Positions 36,971 to 50,999 of a DNA stretch of 64,000 bases are shown here, piece by piece (positions within the stretch are counted from its first letter, which is position 1; the number at the start of each line of letters is the position of its first letter). The notes below the pieces were generated by a model. It worked only from the letters and a program-made list of their open reading frames with translations, had not been told where the DNA came from and did no database searches. A program made the position numbers and the translations under genes. The DNA is from Dromiciops gliroides (Eukaryota; Chordata; Mammalia; Microbiotheria; Microbiotheriidae), in NCBI RefSeq assembly GCF_019393635.1, contig NC_057863.1, forward strand, positions 642,603,306 to 642,667,305, given 5' to 3'.

Positions 36971-36977
36971 GATAGAT

Positions 36978-37055
<78 letters not shown>
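36971..37055 (+). repeat. (GATA)n microsatellite
   Basis: About 20 gata units, then (TATATACACA)-like sequence to 37150. Confidence 0.95.
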
Positions 37056-37279
37056 GATATATACACACACATACATATATATGTACATGTATATGTGTCT
37101 ATACATAAATAAAATGTATATCTAATTGTATATAAACATAAATATATAAAAATGTATGTATGTATATGTATCATTCCAGTTATTGTCCCTCCCAGTTTTT
37201 GCAACACCTCAAATACAAATCATGAAGCCTGTTAACCAGACCGACTGTGAATACTCACTTTATATAGTCAGCCAGTATT

Positions 37280-37538
37280 TGTCGTTCTTATTGTCTAGTC
37301 ATTTAAGTCATGTCTGACTCTTCGTGACCCTTTTGGGGGGTGTTTTCTCGGCAGAGATACTGGAGTAGTTTGCCATTTCCTTCTCCATCTCATTTTACAG
37401 ATGAGGAAAATGAGGCAAATAAGGTTTAAGTGACTTGCCCAGGGTCACACAGCTAGGAAGTGTCTGAGGCCAGATTTGAACTTGGATATTCCTGACTCTA
37501 GGTCTGGCGCTTTATCCGCTGTACTTCCTAGCTACCCC
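37280..37538 (-). repeat. MAR1-type long CORE-SINE
   Basis: About 259 bp with both the tctgactcttcgtgaccctt and gtttgccatttccttctcca parts and the core. Exact target duplication cagccagtatt at 37269-37279 and 37539-37549. Longer than the abundant 145-bp family. Confidence 0.9.
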
Positions 37539-38109
37539 CAGCCAGTATTAGCATTCATTAAATAGAAACAACTTTAAAGAACGGAGATGAGCTTTGACTT
37601 TTGGAGGGTAATGAACATTGGCAGTACATGAGAAGCGACACAACAGGAGAGAGAAGAAAAGATCCAGTCATTGGCATTGAGGATTGGCTGCCTCTCTCTT
37701 CCCACTCTTATTCTTGAGGTTTCAGATTTTCCAATGACCACACAAGTCACTGGAAGCCAACAGGTGGTGCCACTGGGTTGATATCTGTGGACTTCCATAG
37801 GGGTTGCTGCTGTAGCCAGTAACTCACTGAGACTATTGAATAACAGCAGCACTAAAGACCTGATCTCGCCATGGTGATCTGGATCTGGAAAAGATCACCA
37901 TGTGGCTCCACTGTTCTTTGATTATTTTCCGCTAATATAACCCATTATCCATAGCTGGAGGCTTGGACACATAGCTGTCCCTTTATTCTTTTACCATCAT
38001 CCGTGAGTGTGTATAGTTTGGAAGTTCCCCCAGTGACACTTGAAGACTTAAGGGCAAACAGGAGAATGTTTGGGGATATGACTCTAGGTTGATGGTTCCA
38101 TACATTATT

Positions 38110-38170
38110 GGAGTTGTTGTTCAGTCATTTCAGTCGTGTCCTACGCTTCATGATGCCTTTGGGGGTGAGG
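38110..38170 (-). repeat. MAR1-type SINE 3' fragment
   Basis: ttgttgttcagtcatttcag then gtcctacgcttcatgatgcc, the outer end of the same longer SINE. Confidence 0.75.
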
Positions 38171-38672
38171 GATGGGGGATCATAACCAGAGACAGTCCAG
38201 CTATGGAGTTGGTATTCTGTACATGTAATTTAAAAAATATATATGTTCAACAAGATCTCATTTCATCCCCTAGATCAGCGGTTCTCAAAATATGGCTAGC
38301 AGATTGCTCAAGATCATTGAAGACCCTTTGGGAGGGTGGGGGGAGAAGAGGGCAAGGGGGTCAAAACTATTTTTATAATAATATTAAGATGTTGTTTGCC
38401 TATTCAAAAATCTGTCCCTTTTCCAACTATATATCTGGATGAAGCCAAATTTTCTTCATATACTTCAATCAAAATGAAATATCACAACAGACTGAATGTA
38501 GCTGACTTAGGAATACAGCTGTCTTCTATTAAGCCAGACATTAATGAGATTTTATATATATACATATATATATGTATGTATGTAAAACAATGCCACCCTT
38601 CTCCCTAGATTTTTTGAAAAATATAATTATTTTTCATTAAAAATGTTATTTTTGTTAACATGTAATGGGTTT

Positions 38673-38721
38673 GGCTGTGTCACTTAACCCCAATTGCCTC
38701 ACCAAAACCAAAACAAAACAA
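38673..38721 (+). repeat. Micro-SINE: 49-bp 3' end of CORE-SINE
   Basis: Only ggctgtgtcacttaacccc plus AATTGCCTCACC and an A-rich tail. Flanked by an exact 16-bp duplication aacatgtaatgggttt at 38657-38672 and 38722-38737. Confidence 0.94.
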
Positions 38722-38814
38722 AACATGTAATGGGTTTATTACTGCACTTCTCTAGACTTTATCATATATGACACTAAGTACTTTCCCATCCACCTATTTT
38801 TCAGCTTCCTTTTG

Positions 38815-38945
38815 TGTGTTATCTCTCCCATTAAATTATGAGCTCCTTGAGGGCAGGGACTGTCTTTTGCCTATCTGTGTATCCCCAGCACTTAGCAAAG
38901 TGGCTAGTACATAGTAGGTCCTGAATAAATGTTTGTCGACTGATT
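38815..38945 (+). repeat. Old L2/MIR-type 3' fragment
   Basis: Contains tatgagctccttgagggcag and agtaggtcctgaataaatgt. Related fragments lie at 39890-39970 and 61920-62025. Confidence 0.6.
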
Positions 38946-39103
38946 TGTTTTTAAATTAATACATATTTTAAACATTTATCAATATAAATTCATAATATGG
39001 TAAACGTAGATAGATCTGAACAAAATCAACAAAGTTCTTTGGGATGCACAATAATTTTTAATATTGTAAAAGGGTTCCAAAACCAAGAGTTTGAAAATTG
39101 CTG

Positions 39104-39655
39104 TCCTAGATAATTCTGAGCCTCCAAAACAGAGCTTAAGGTTGTAGACCCCATTCCGGTGGTGAAGAGCAGTAGGTATTTTCAGGTCTAGGGCCCTCTG
39201 GTGCCCTGTGAAGAGTACCAATGCCTTTAAAAAGCTGATCTCACCCATGTGCCTGATGGTTCCTGGAGGCCACTAGGAGAGCAGCTCAAATTCTCAACTC
39301 CCTAGCTGGATAATTAATATGAGACAGACTGCCTTTCTGTAGAGGGAGGAAAGTAGTGCATGAACTTTTCCGAACAGCTTACAGTGGCCCAACAACTGTC
39401 ACACAGTTGTTCCACATTGACACAAATGAAACAGTTCTTAATGTTCCAATGGAATGACATTCCACTATGATTTCATCAAAGACAAAAAAAAAAAGTTGGG
39501 GTGGTTGCACAAGCCAGATAATCAGTGGACAGCTTCTCTGCTCAAGAGAATGGAAAGGTCCCCCAAGACTTTGGTCCCCAAGAGTGGACTCCCTTGTAGC
39601 AGATTTGCAGGATCTTGGCACGAATCACACAGGGATAAACGGACAGACAAAAGTT
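39104..39655. other. Unassigned intergenic sequence
   Basis: Nothing recognised apart from short A runs. No exon called. Confidence 0.3.
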
Positions 39656-39663
39656 GGTTACAC

Positions 39664-39842
39664 CAAAGCTTCTTAAACTGCGGGTTGCAATATGGGGTTG
39701 TATAACTGAATGTGGTGGTTGCAAAAATTAGGCAACGATAAAAGGTTATGTATGCCTAGTTTATGCACCTATTTACCCGGGGTCGCGGGAAAATTTCTAG
39801 GGTGAAAAGGGGTCACAAAAGCAAAAAGTTTAAGAAGTCCTG
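39664..39842. mobile_element. 179-bp hAT MITE
   Basis: Terminal inverted repeats caaagcttcttaaact and, at the right end, agtttaagaagtcctg (reverse complement caggacttcttaaact). Exact 8-bp target duplication ggttacac at 39656-39663 and 39843-39850. Non-coding, complete MITE. Confidence 0.95.
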
Positions 39843-39889
39843 GGTTACACTACTGTCCAGCTGACATGTGAGTAGAAAGGAAACTCCTG

Positions 39890-39975
39890 GAGAGCAAGGC
39901 CTGCCTCCATTTTGTCTCTGTCTCCCCAGTGTCTAACACAGTGCCTGGTACACAGTAGTTGTTTAATACATGAGC
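39890..39975 (+). repeat. Old L2/MIR-type 3' fragment
   Basis: agtgtctaacacagtgcctg then acacagtagttgtttaatac. Confidence 0.6.
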
Positions 39976-40079
39976 ATGGAATTTAATTGAATCCAGCGAA
40001 AGGAGGTAGGAAGGAGGCAGGTAGAGAGCGAAATTGCCCCCTCGCGGCCTCCCTACACATTGCGGTAGGAGGGAGCCTC

Positions 40080-40670
40080 CACTTTCACGTGGCCACGAGC
40101 TACTTCCGGACCCATTCACTGCGTCTCCTAGGAGACACGGATTCCCTTTTCTTGTGATGATTGATGAGCGCATGTGTGGAAAGAGCATCTATTGAAAACT
40201 ACACTTTCCACAAGGAAACCGCGGCCTACAGACGCCCTGGTGATGTCATGACGCCCTACGTATCCCTCCCCGCCCTTTTCCCCCCCACCGTCTCGACCCC
40301 GGAAATGTTGCGGTTGTGGCCTGGGATTCTTCATAGAACTACTTTTCCCAGGATTCCACCGACCCCTCCGAGGTGACGTAAGTCGGACTACCCGGGAGGA
40401 GGAGATAAGAAAGAAGGTACTGGGTAAACCTAGACTGCGCAGGCGAGAAAAGACCCGCCTCCGGAGCGCTTGCGTGCGTACGCACGTACGTACTGCGTGC
40501 GTGCTGGATTGCGCGTATGCGTGCGTACAACCGGACCCCACCGCACGCCAATCCCCAGGCCGTGGAGTCTAAGGCCCGGTGGCGCGTGGGAGCCGCGTGT
40601 CCGCTGGCGGCCGCCGTACGCGCCTGTCCCGCCGCTGCTTCCGCTTCCTCCACCGAGCGATCCGCGTGCC
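40080..40670 (+). promoter_or_regulatory. FBL: FBL promoter, CpG-rich
   Basis: CpG-dense sequence up to the FBL ATG. Visible motifs: CACGTG E-box (40086-40091), ETS-type ccggaa sites (about 40105, 40294), a 14-bp perfect palindrome gtctcctaggagac (40123-40136), a ZNF143/SBS-like ACTACTTTTCCCAGGATTCC (40338-40357), CRE-like TGACGTAA (40374-40381), and alternating CG/TA purine-pyrimidine sequence at 40469-40530. No TATA box. MYC control of FBL is known in mammals; the E-box fits. The start site probably lies about 20-60 bp before the ATG. Confidence 0.75.
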
Positions 40671-43600
40671 ATGAAGCCTGGTGAGTTCCGAGTCTGGCCG
40701 GAGAGGGCTTGGGGTGAGCGAGCCCGGAGTCGGGTCCCGGCCTGGGCTTGTCCCTTCCCTTTCCTCCTGCTCGGTTTATCTGTATGTAGCAGGAGGGCCG
40801 CGGGGAAGGGGGTGCTGCTGACCCTGGTCATTCTAGCCGAGGCCGCTCGCTCGCCTCTCCGCAGCGCCGACTGTGCCGTCTCGTTTTCCCATCCTCACCG
40901 CCACCCCGGGGGGTCGGCTCTGTTATCGATCCCGTTTTACAGGCGAGGAAACTGAGGCAGGCTGCCGTGAAGCGAGTTGCCCAGGGTCACACAGCCAGGA
41001 AGGGTTTGGGGAGGATTTGAACTCGGGCCCCGCTGTGCCAGCTGGGCTTAGGGCTTTGGAGGTCTTTGGCTCATACAATCCCCGAGGACGGGATTTGGGG
41101 TGGGCTGCCTAGTTGGAGACTCCCCTTAAGGCTGAAGGCGGAGCTGGTCTCTGACTTGGCCGTTACGGGGTGCATCTCACCCCCAGTTTGCCCCCCAGGA
41201 CTGGCTTTGGGGCTGAGAGCTTGAGACAGAGACCCGGGCCTTCCCTGGCACCCTCCCTATTGAGCCAAGCTCTGTTGGCTGTCATGCCGGGTATGGGAGC
41301 TGGGGCGGGGGGAGGGGGGGGCAGTGTTGAGCCCCGGTGGAGCAGCCTCTCCAGCCTTCCCCAGCCCCCCAGGCACGGAGACCCCCGCCCCGGTTTCCTT
41401 TCCAGTGCCGGTTGCTCTCTAGGCTTCCTGCGTGGTACGGTGTTGTGGGCTTTTCTTTCTCATCTCCCGGATGCACTGACAGCACTTGTGCAGGGGAGAA
41501 AGGGGTCCTCTATGTGTAGGACTTCCCCCACTCCCCACCCTCACCGTTCCCATGGACATGAACTCCCAGGTTCTTGTTCTTTCCTTATCTGGAGTCCAGG
41601 TGGAGGCAGAATCGTCCCCAGAATTCTGGCCTCTGTCCGACTCACTTTTTTTTTTAAACTTTGTCTGCAGGATTCAGCCCCCGAGGAGGGGGTCGGGGAG
41701 GGTTTGGAGGGCGTGGAAGAGGTGGTGACCGTGGCGGCCGAGGAGGCTTTGGGGGCCGAGGAGGTTTTGGGGGACGTGGTGGTCGTGGCGGCTTTGGAGA
41801 TCGAGGGGGCCGAGGAGGTGGACGAGGTGAGTCTGGGCCAGCGGGAGGTTTCTGGGCTCACTGGGCTGGCCTGGGGTTGGGGAGGGGGGAGGGGACAGTT
41901 CCTTGGGTATTTACAGAGGGCTTTGTACAGTCAACAAGAAGCTGAGCTTCGGGTCCCTCATGTGTTGCATCTTGCAGGAGGGTTCCATTCGCCTGGTGGC
42001 AGGGGCAGAGGAACCCCCCGGGGCCGAGGCCGGGGTGGTAGAGGAGGTTTCCAAGGAGGAAAGAAGGTCACTGTTGAACCTCATCGACATGAGGGTGAGT
42101 GACATGTCCAGTGCCATTCCCTTTGGCAAAGAAAACAGCAGCAAAATAGCCATTGTGCAGCTCTGCCTTTCCTGTTAACAGCTTTTGTCATATGAGGAAT
42201 GGGGGGCAGGGGTGGCTCAGCGCTAGCTCATGGATCACACTGACCCTTTCTTTTTCAGGAGTTTTTATTTGTCGAGGAAAGGAAGATGCTCTGGTCACAA
42301 AGAACATGGTGCCCGGGGAGTCTGTGTATGGTGAGAAAAGAATTACTGTGGAGGTGAGGACCAGAGCTAGTGCAGACAAGGGCTGTGGGGACAGATGACT
42401 TTCGACCCAAGTATAAACCAACCATCAAGAGAATCAATTAGAGATAATCCCTGGGGGAAGACAATATGGAGGGGCATTGAGAAAAGACTTCTTGTATGTA
42501 GAAAATGGGATTTCAGGTGGTGTTTGAGAGAAGCCAGAGCAGGTGGGAGGCAGTTGAAGAGGGAAGAACATTCCAGGCCTGGGGGAACATGTGGCCAGTG
42601 AAAATGCCCACAGTTGGGAGATGGGATGTCTTACTGCCAATGTCGATGAGTCCCAAATTCTGCTGGGTGACTCACTTTCCTCCACCCTTTCAGGATGGCG
42701 AGATGAAGTTGGAATACCGTGCTTGGAATCCCTTCCGATCAAAGCTGGCTGCTGCCATCCTGGGTGGCGTGGATCAGATCCACATCCGACCTGGGGCCAA
42801 AGTGCTCTACTTGGGAGCAGCATCAGGCACAACCGTCTCACATGTCTCTGACATCGTGGGCCCTGTGAGTCTGGGGAACCCTTCTCCACTTTGGGGAATA
42901 GAAGAGTAGGGAGGGCCTGCTCCCAGCTCCCAGCTGCCTAAATAAAAAATCCAAAGAGCTGGTTGTGAGCCTACATAAGTGAGATTCTTCAACTGCCCTT
43001 GAACTCTAAACAGCAGTTTGGGGACAGGAAGTGTGGTGCAGAAGGGGATCCCTGGTGGTTGTAGCTTGGCACTGCCACTCCCCAAGTCAGATCTGGTCAG
43101 CTGTGGAGCAGGTCATCTGGGTCTCAGGATGATGGACTTGGCGGTGGGTTCTTGGTCATATGACCAGTGGGGGCAGTGAGTTCTCTGCTACTCAGGAAGG
43201 TCTGGTCTACGCGGTCGAGTTTTCTCATCGATCTGGCCGAGACCTCATCAATGTGGCCAAGAAGAGGACAAATATCATTCCTGTCATTGAGGATGCACGA
43301 CATCCCCACAAATACCGAATGCTCATTGGTAAGGGTCTTTCTCTGCCTCCATGGATAGGCTGTAGTACAGTGTATCCTGAACTATATAGGCCAAGGAATT
43401 TGAGAGCGAGGGGCAGGAATGATCTGCCCTGTGGCTATAGAAGGAAGCCAAGTTGGCACCAGAAGGTCTTGAGTTCAGATCCCACCTCAGACACTTACTA
43501 GCTTTGTTGTCCTGAGCAAGTCACTTAATCTCCTGGGGCCTTGATTTCATCATCTATAAAATGGAGTTAATACGAGTCCCTTCTTCCTAGGTTTGTTGTG

Positions 43601-44461
43601 AGGATGAAAAAAAAATATATTTGTCAAGCATTTTGCAAACCTTAAAGTGCTATGTAAATGCTATTTGCTAGAAGGGAGTGGGACTTGGCAGCAACCTGTC
43701 TGGCCTTTATCCTGTGGACCCTGGGGAATGAAGGAAAGTTTCAACCAACAAAGGGAATGAATGATATGTTCAGAGCCATCACTTGAGATTGGAGGGGGGG
43801 GGAGGGGGGCTGGTGTGAGGGGGAGCCTGGGGCTCTCCGGCCAAACATGTCTGGCTCCCCCTTTCCTCCAGGGATGGTAGATGTGATTTTTGCTGACGTG
43901 GCCCAGCCTGACCAGTCCCGAATCGTGGCCCTCAATGCCCACAACTTCCTGCGCAATGGTGGACACTTTGTGATCTCCATTAAGGTAAAGTGCCCTGGCT
44001 AAATTCAGGAGTGGAGGGGGATGGCCCCTTGAGGCTTGGCTCCTCTTCATGATCACCAACTCTCCCAGGCCAACTGTATAGACTCCACAGCCTCTCCCGA
44101 AGCTGTTTTTGCCTCCGAAGTTAAGAAAATGCAGCAGGAAAACATGAAGCCACAGGAACAGCTCACCTTGGAGCCCTATGAGCGAGATCATGCAGTAGTG
44201 GTAGGCGTGTACAGGTGAGCCCTGGAGGGACCCTGGGCACAGCAGGGGCATGAGGGGTATCATTGGGGTGTGGGGGTGTCCATGAGCCTGGCAGGGGATT
44301 CCCATGGGCCAGTGAGTGGGGCATCACTTGGGAGGGGTCCCTGAGCACAGCAGGGGGAGTCTGGCTTCCTGTTGGGGGGTCTCTGGGTGCTGCCTGGACT
44401 CTGAGGTCTCCTTTCTCCCCACAGGCCACCACCGAAGCAAAAGGAAGTAGCTGCCAAGTAG
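40671..44461 (+). CDS. FBL: Fibrillarin, rRNA 2'-O-methyltransferase
   Basis: Nine coding exons: 40671-40680, 41671-41826, 41978-42094, 42259-42353, 42694-42864, 43196-43328, 43872-43984, 44069-44214 and 44425-44461 (978 nt, 325 aa; human 321). Fibrillarin is the AdoMet-dependent catalytic subunit of box C/D snoRNPs in the nucleolus; it methylates rRNA and histone H2A Gln. Residues 4-94 form the Gly/Arg-rich region ([10 protein letters not shown]..., with DRGGRGG and RGRGRGG blocks) targeted by arginine methylation. Residues 95-325 are the methyltransferase fold with [11 protein letters not shown] (AdoMet loop, about 163-173), [10 protein letters not shown] and FVISIKANCIDST. All splice sites are GT-AG and phases agree. 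The C-terminus [11 protein letters not shown] differs from human PPPKVKN. No lesion seen. Confidence 0.98.
40930..41032 (-). repeat. Old MIR SINE in FBL intron 1
   Basis: cgaggaaactgaggcaggct, ttgcccagggtcacacagcc and gatttgaactcgggccc, an antisense MIR core. Confidence 0.8.
42440..42640 (-). repeat. L2 fragment in FBL intron 4
   Basis: gaacattccaggcctggggg and aatgcccacagttgggagat match the antisense L2 pattern seen elsewhere in the window. Confidence 0.55.
43466..43672 (+). repeat. MIR SINE in FBL intron 6
   Basis: gacacttactagctttgttg, aagtcacttaatctcctggg and tgcaaaccttaaagtgctat follow the MIR order, sense orientation. Confidence 0.8.
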
Positions 44462-44541
44462 CTGTCTGCCTCTGCTGTCCCCACCCCGACCCCCCTCTTT
44501 TTTCTACTCTAGCTGTTTTGTGTCAGATCTTTGTATTTTCT

Positions 44542-44547
44542 ATTAAA
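44542..44547 (+). promoter_or_regulatory. FBL: FBL poly(A) signal ATTAAA
   Basis: Common variant hexamer 81 bp after the stop, with a GT-rich stretch (ggtgtgaccccatgtgac) just downstream. Confidence 0.85.
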
Positions 44548-44599
44548 AGGTGTGACCCCATGTGACTCTGGATTCTCAAAGGGTTAAAGGTGGGGAGGG

Positions 44600-45096
44600 T
44601 GGAAGGAAGAAGGCTTCGCGCCTGCGCTCTGGGTCGAGCCATTTATGCTCGCCCTGTGGTTACCCAGAGAGGTCGGGCGTCGACCTCTGCGACGCATGCT
44701 TCGTCTTATTGCCCTCTGTACGCAGGCGCGTCTTAAGCCACCGCCCCTGGGCGGGACCCAAGTTGGAAGTCGCGCATGTCTCTTCCAAAGCTAGCGCAGG
44801 CGCACGGAGGAGTAGCCCGGTGCCTGAGTCACGTGTCGAGGGAGGATGGGAGGGGGCAGGGGGCGGAGTCCAGGCCGGGGGGGCCGGTTTGTTGTGGTCG
44901 CCATTTTGCTGGTTGCATTACTGGGTAATTGGGGACCCCGGGCCGCTGCCGATCTGACTGGAGCTGCCCGCCAGCGCTGCCGCCGCCACTGCCAGCGTTC
45001 CCGCGCGGGGATGAGCCCGGGGCGCTGAGCCGCCGTCGCCTGCCCCGCGCATTCCGCTCCGCCCCTCCCCCTACGGCCCGGCACCCCCGCCCACAG
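44600..45096 (+). promoter_or_regulatory. DYRK1B: DYRK1B promoter, CpG island and first non-coding exon
   Basis: CpG-rich, TATA-less. The YY1-type motif cgccattttgc (44899-44909) often lies at or just after start sites, so I place transcription start near 44880-44900. The exon ends at 45096 with cccacag/GTAACG. It contains a six-codon open frame with stop (45011-45028). The gap from the FBL poly(A) signal is about 340 bp. Confidence 0.65.
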
Positions 45097-45382
45097 GTAA
45101 CGGCCGCGCGCGCGCCCGCCCGCCGGGGTTGGGGGAGGGGAGGGGGCGCGTGCCCGTCCGCGCCAGCCCGTCCGTCCTCCGGCGCGCCGCCCTCCACCCC
45201 CGCGCCGAACGTTAGCCCCGGGGAGGGGGGAGTGCGGGACGCCCGTTACGGCCGCCCTTCCCTGGGCGGCGGGGTGGGGCGGAGCGGGGGCGCGCGCTGT
45301 CCCGGGGCCGGGCAGTGTGGGGGAGGGGCGCCGGGCCGGACCAGGTGCCTGGGGGGGAGGGGAGGGGAGGGGGCGGGGCCGC

Positions 45383-45655
45383 TATTTATAGCCGGGTTCC
45401 TGGAAGGGGCCGGCCCCGGGGGAGCGCGGCGCGGGCCGGGGCGGAGCCGGGCAGCCGGGCCGGGGGCGGAGCTGCGGCCTCTTCGGCCCCCCCCCCTCCC
45501 CGTTCCCCTCGCTCTCCCGCTCTTTGTTTGGGCAAGAGCCGGCGCGGGCCCCCACCCGCCGCATCGCGGTCGCTTGGCAACAGCGGCCCGGCTCTCCTCC
45601 ATTGGCCGGCGCGCCGAGCCCCTCGGGCCAATGGCAGGCCTGTTGCCATGGCAGG
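45383..45655 (+). promoter_or_regulatory. DYRK1B: Candidate second DYRK1B promoter in intron 1
   Basis: A TATTTATA box (45383-45390) within the CpG island. Downstream are an inverted CCAAT pair (ATTGG 45601-45605, CCAAT 45628-45632) and RFX X-box-like parts TTGGCAAC (45574-45581) and GTTGCCATGGCA (45642-45653). Alternative first exons are known for DYRK1B in mammals; use here is inferred. Confidence 0.4.
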
Positions 45656-46751
45656 GGTCATGTTGCAGCCGCCTCGTGCGCGCCGCGGGGAGCGGGAGCC
45701 CGAGCCCGGGAGGCGGGAGGCTGGGCGGGGCGGGAGCCGGAGCGGGCGCCCCTCGAGCTCAGCACCTCCTCCCCCCTCCCCCGCCGGGGGGGCTAGGGGA
45801 GGGGGGGCCCGGGCCGGGCCGGGCCGGGCTGGTGGGGTGCTATGGGCGTCGGAGGAGAGGCTTCTCTGGCCCCCGGTGCGACCCCAGGGTTCATTAACAG
45901 ACAGGCCGGGCTGGAAGTTGGGGGGAGGCTGGTCCTAGGCCCAGCCCAGCAGCTGTAGGGTTAACCCCATCCTCCCTCCCATCCCCCTCCTCCTCCTCCT
46001 CCTCTCCCCCCTTCCACCTGCTCAGCTCCCCCCTCCAGGCAACCTCGGCTGACCCCCCTCCCCCCTCCCAGCGGCTGCTGCTGTCACCCAGCGCACAGGA
46101 CAGGGCAGGGCAGGGGCTGGGGCTGGGGGTGCCTCCCGGGCCTAGCGTGCCTGGCCTCCCCTCCCTCGGCAGGCAGCCCTCAGACGGGTCACCCTTCCAT
46201 CTCCGTCACCCCTCGGGGCTCCCACCCTCCCTGCCCAAGATGCTGACTGCCCGACTGCCAGACTGGGGACCCCGCCGGCCACCTGCCCGTGGCTCCCGAC
46301 AGCCCCCCAGCGTGGGTATGAGAGAGGGAGGGGCTGAGAGTGGAGGCCTAGCAGCTCCCCTTCTCACTGGGGTGCAACCGCAGGGGGAATCCCTAAGTGT
46401 CAGATGAGACCCCCCCAAATGCCCAAATGCGGGTAGGCTCTGGGGAGATGGGGCGCCTGTCCTTTGTGCTTCCCCCTCCCCCATGGAGAGGGGATATCAG
46501 CTGGTGAGGAGTGGGTTGGAGATTGGGAGCGGTCCAGCCACCCTCTGTTGTTGGGGGGGAGGGGGAGAGGGAGATGAGCTGTCCCAGGACCCTTCCTTGT
46601 TACTGCCCTTTCTTACCTCTGTGCCTCACTTGCTGCCTCTGCTCCTGTTTGCCTGTCTGCTCTGTCTCACTGATACTCCTCTGGCCTAAGCTCCTCCCTT
46701 CCTGGGGTACCCTGTCCCCCACATCCCATCTCCTCTACTCCCTCCCTCCAG

Positions 46752-46858
46752 GTCCCGGCGGTGGTGGTGGCAGCAGCTGTGGTGCAGGATGCGAGAAGTC
46801 GCCCCCCAGCCGGGCTCCTGCTACGGGCCTTGCTTCCCTTCGGCCCTCTGAGCCGGCC
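46752..46858 (+). other. DYRK1B: DYRK1B exon 2 leader with upstream ORF
   Basis: The exon starts after a ctccctccctccag acceptor at 46751. An upstream ATG at 46789 opens a 20-codon frame ([20 protein letters not shown]) that stops at 46849-46851, seven bases before the main ATG at 46859. Present in any transcript that includes this exon. Confidence 0.75.
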
Positions 46859-50569
<3,711 letters not shown>

Positions 50570-50930
50570 TCCCCTGCCCCCCTGGGGCCCCCCGAAGCCA
50601 TACCCCTTCTCCCCTGGGGCCCCTGGGCTCATGCCTTCCCTCCCCCAGCCCTCCTCCCCTCTCAACTGGAATTGCTGCTACCCAGTGGGGGAAGGGGGGG
50701 CACCTGCACTGACCTGACTGGGGGCTGGGGCCGAGAAGAGGAGGGGGTATGACCCCTGCCCCCCGTCCCCCCATGGACTGGCTCCTCGGCCCTGCTGGCC
50801 CCTTTGTTTTCTATTTATTGTACCAAAGACTGGCAGCCCTGGGGTGGCTCCCCTGCTCTCCACCCTGGGGCTGGGGGGGGTGGGGTGGGGAGGCATCCGC
50901 AGGAGTCTGGGGCGCCCTGTGCTGTACCCA

Positions 50931-50936
50931 AGTAAA
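50931..50936 (+). promoter_or_regulatory. DYRK1B: DYRK1B poly(A) signal AGTAAA
   Basis: Weak variant hexamer about 362 bp after the stop in a G/C-rich 3' UTR. No AATAAA occurs between the stop and this site. Confidence 0.6.
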
Positions 50937-50999
50937 GAGCTTTCTCACACGCCCGACAGCTCCTTTGCAGGGTCCCTCGTCCACTCCCTCTCCACAGAA

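Larger units (their letters stand above)
38276..39103. mobile_element. hAT-type DNA transposon, with nested insertions
   Basis: Left end cagcggttctcaaaatatgg and right end aagagtttgaaaattgctg are inverted-repeat-like. 8-bp target duplications ccctagat (38268-38275) and tcctagat (39104-39111) fit hAT. The internal sequence (aaaactatttttataataat; aaaacaatgccacccttctc) recalls a widespread mammalian hAT MITE. A 49-bp micro-SINE and an L2/MIR-like piece (38740-38945) lie inside. No transposase frame. Confidence 0.85.

Noticed and set aside
40128-40831. Antisense gene from a bidirectional FBL promoter
   Set aside because: Minus-strand open frames here are GC-driven and lack similarity or splice structure. 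A divergent non-coding transcript remains possible but nothing in the sequence shows it.
41170-42102. 310-codon plus-strand open frame over FBL exons 2-3
   Set aside because: Out of frame with the Gly/Arg-rich FBL coding sequence; the correct frame uses the splice sites listed for FBL.
44929-45897. 322-codon open frame and overlapping frames in the DYRK1B CpG island
   Set aside because: GC-rich composition keeps stops rare in all frames. It runs across the exon 1 donor into intron 1 and shows no domain.
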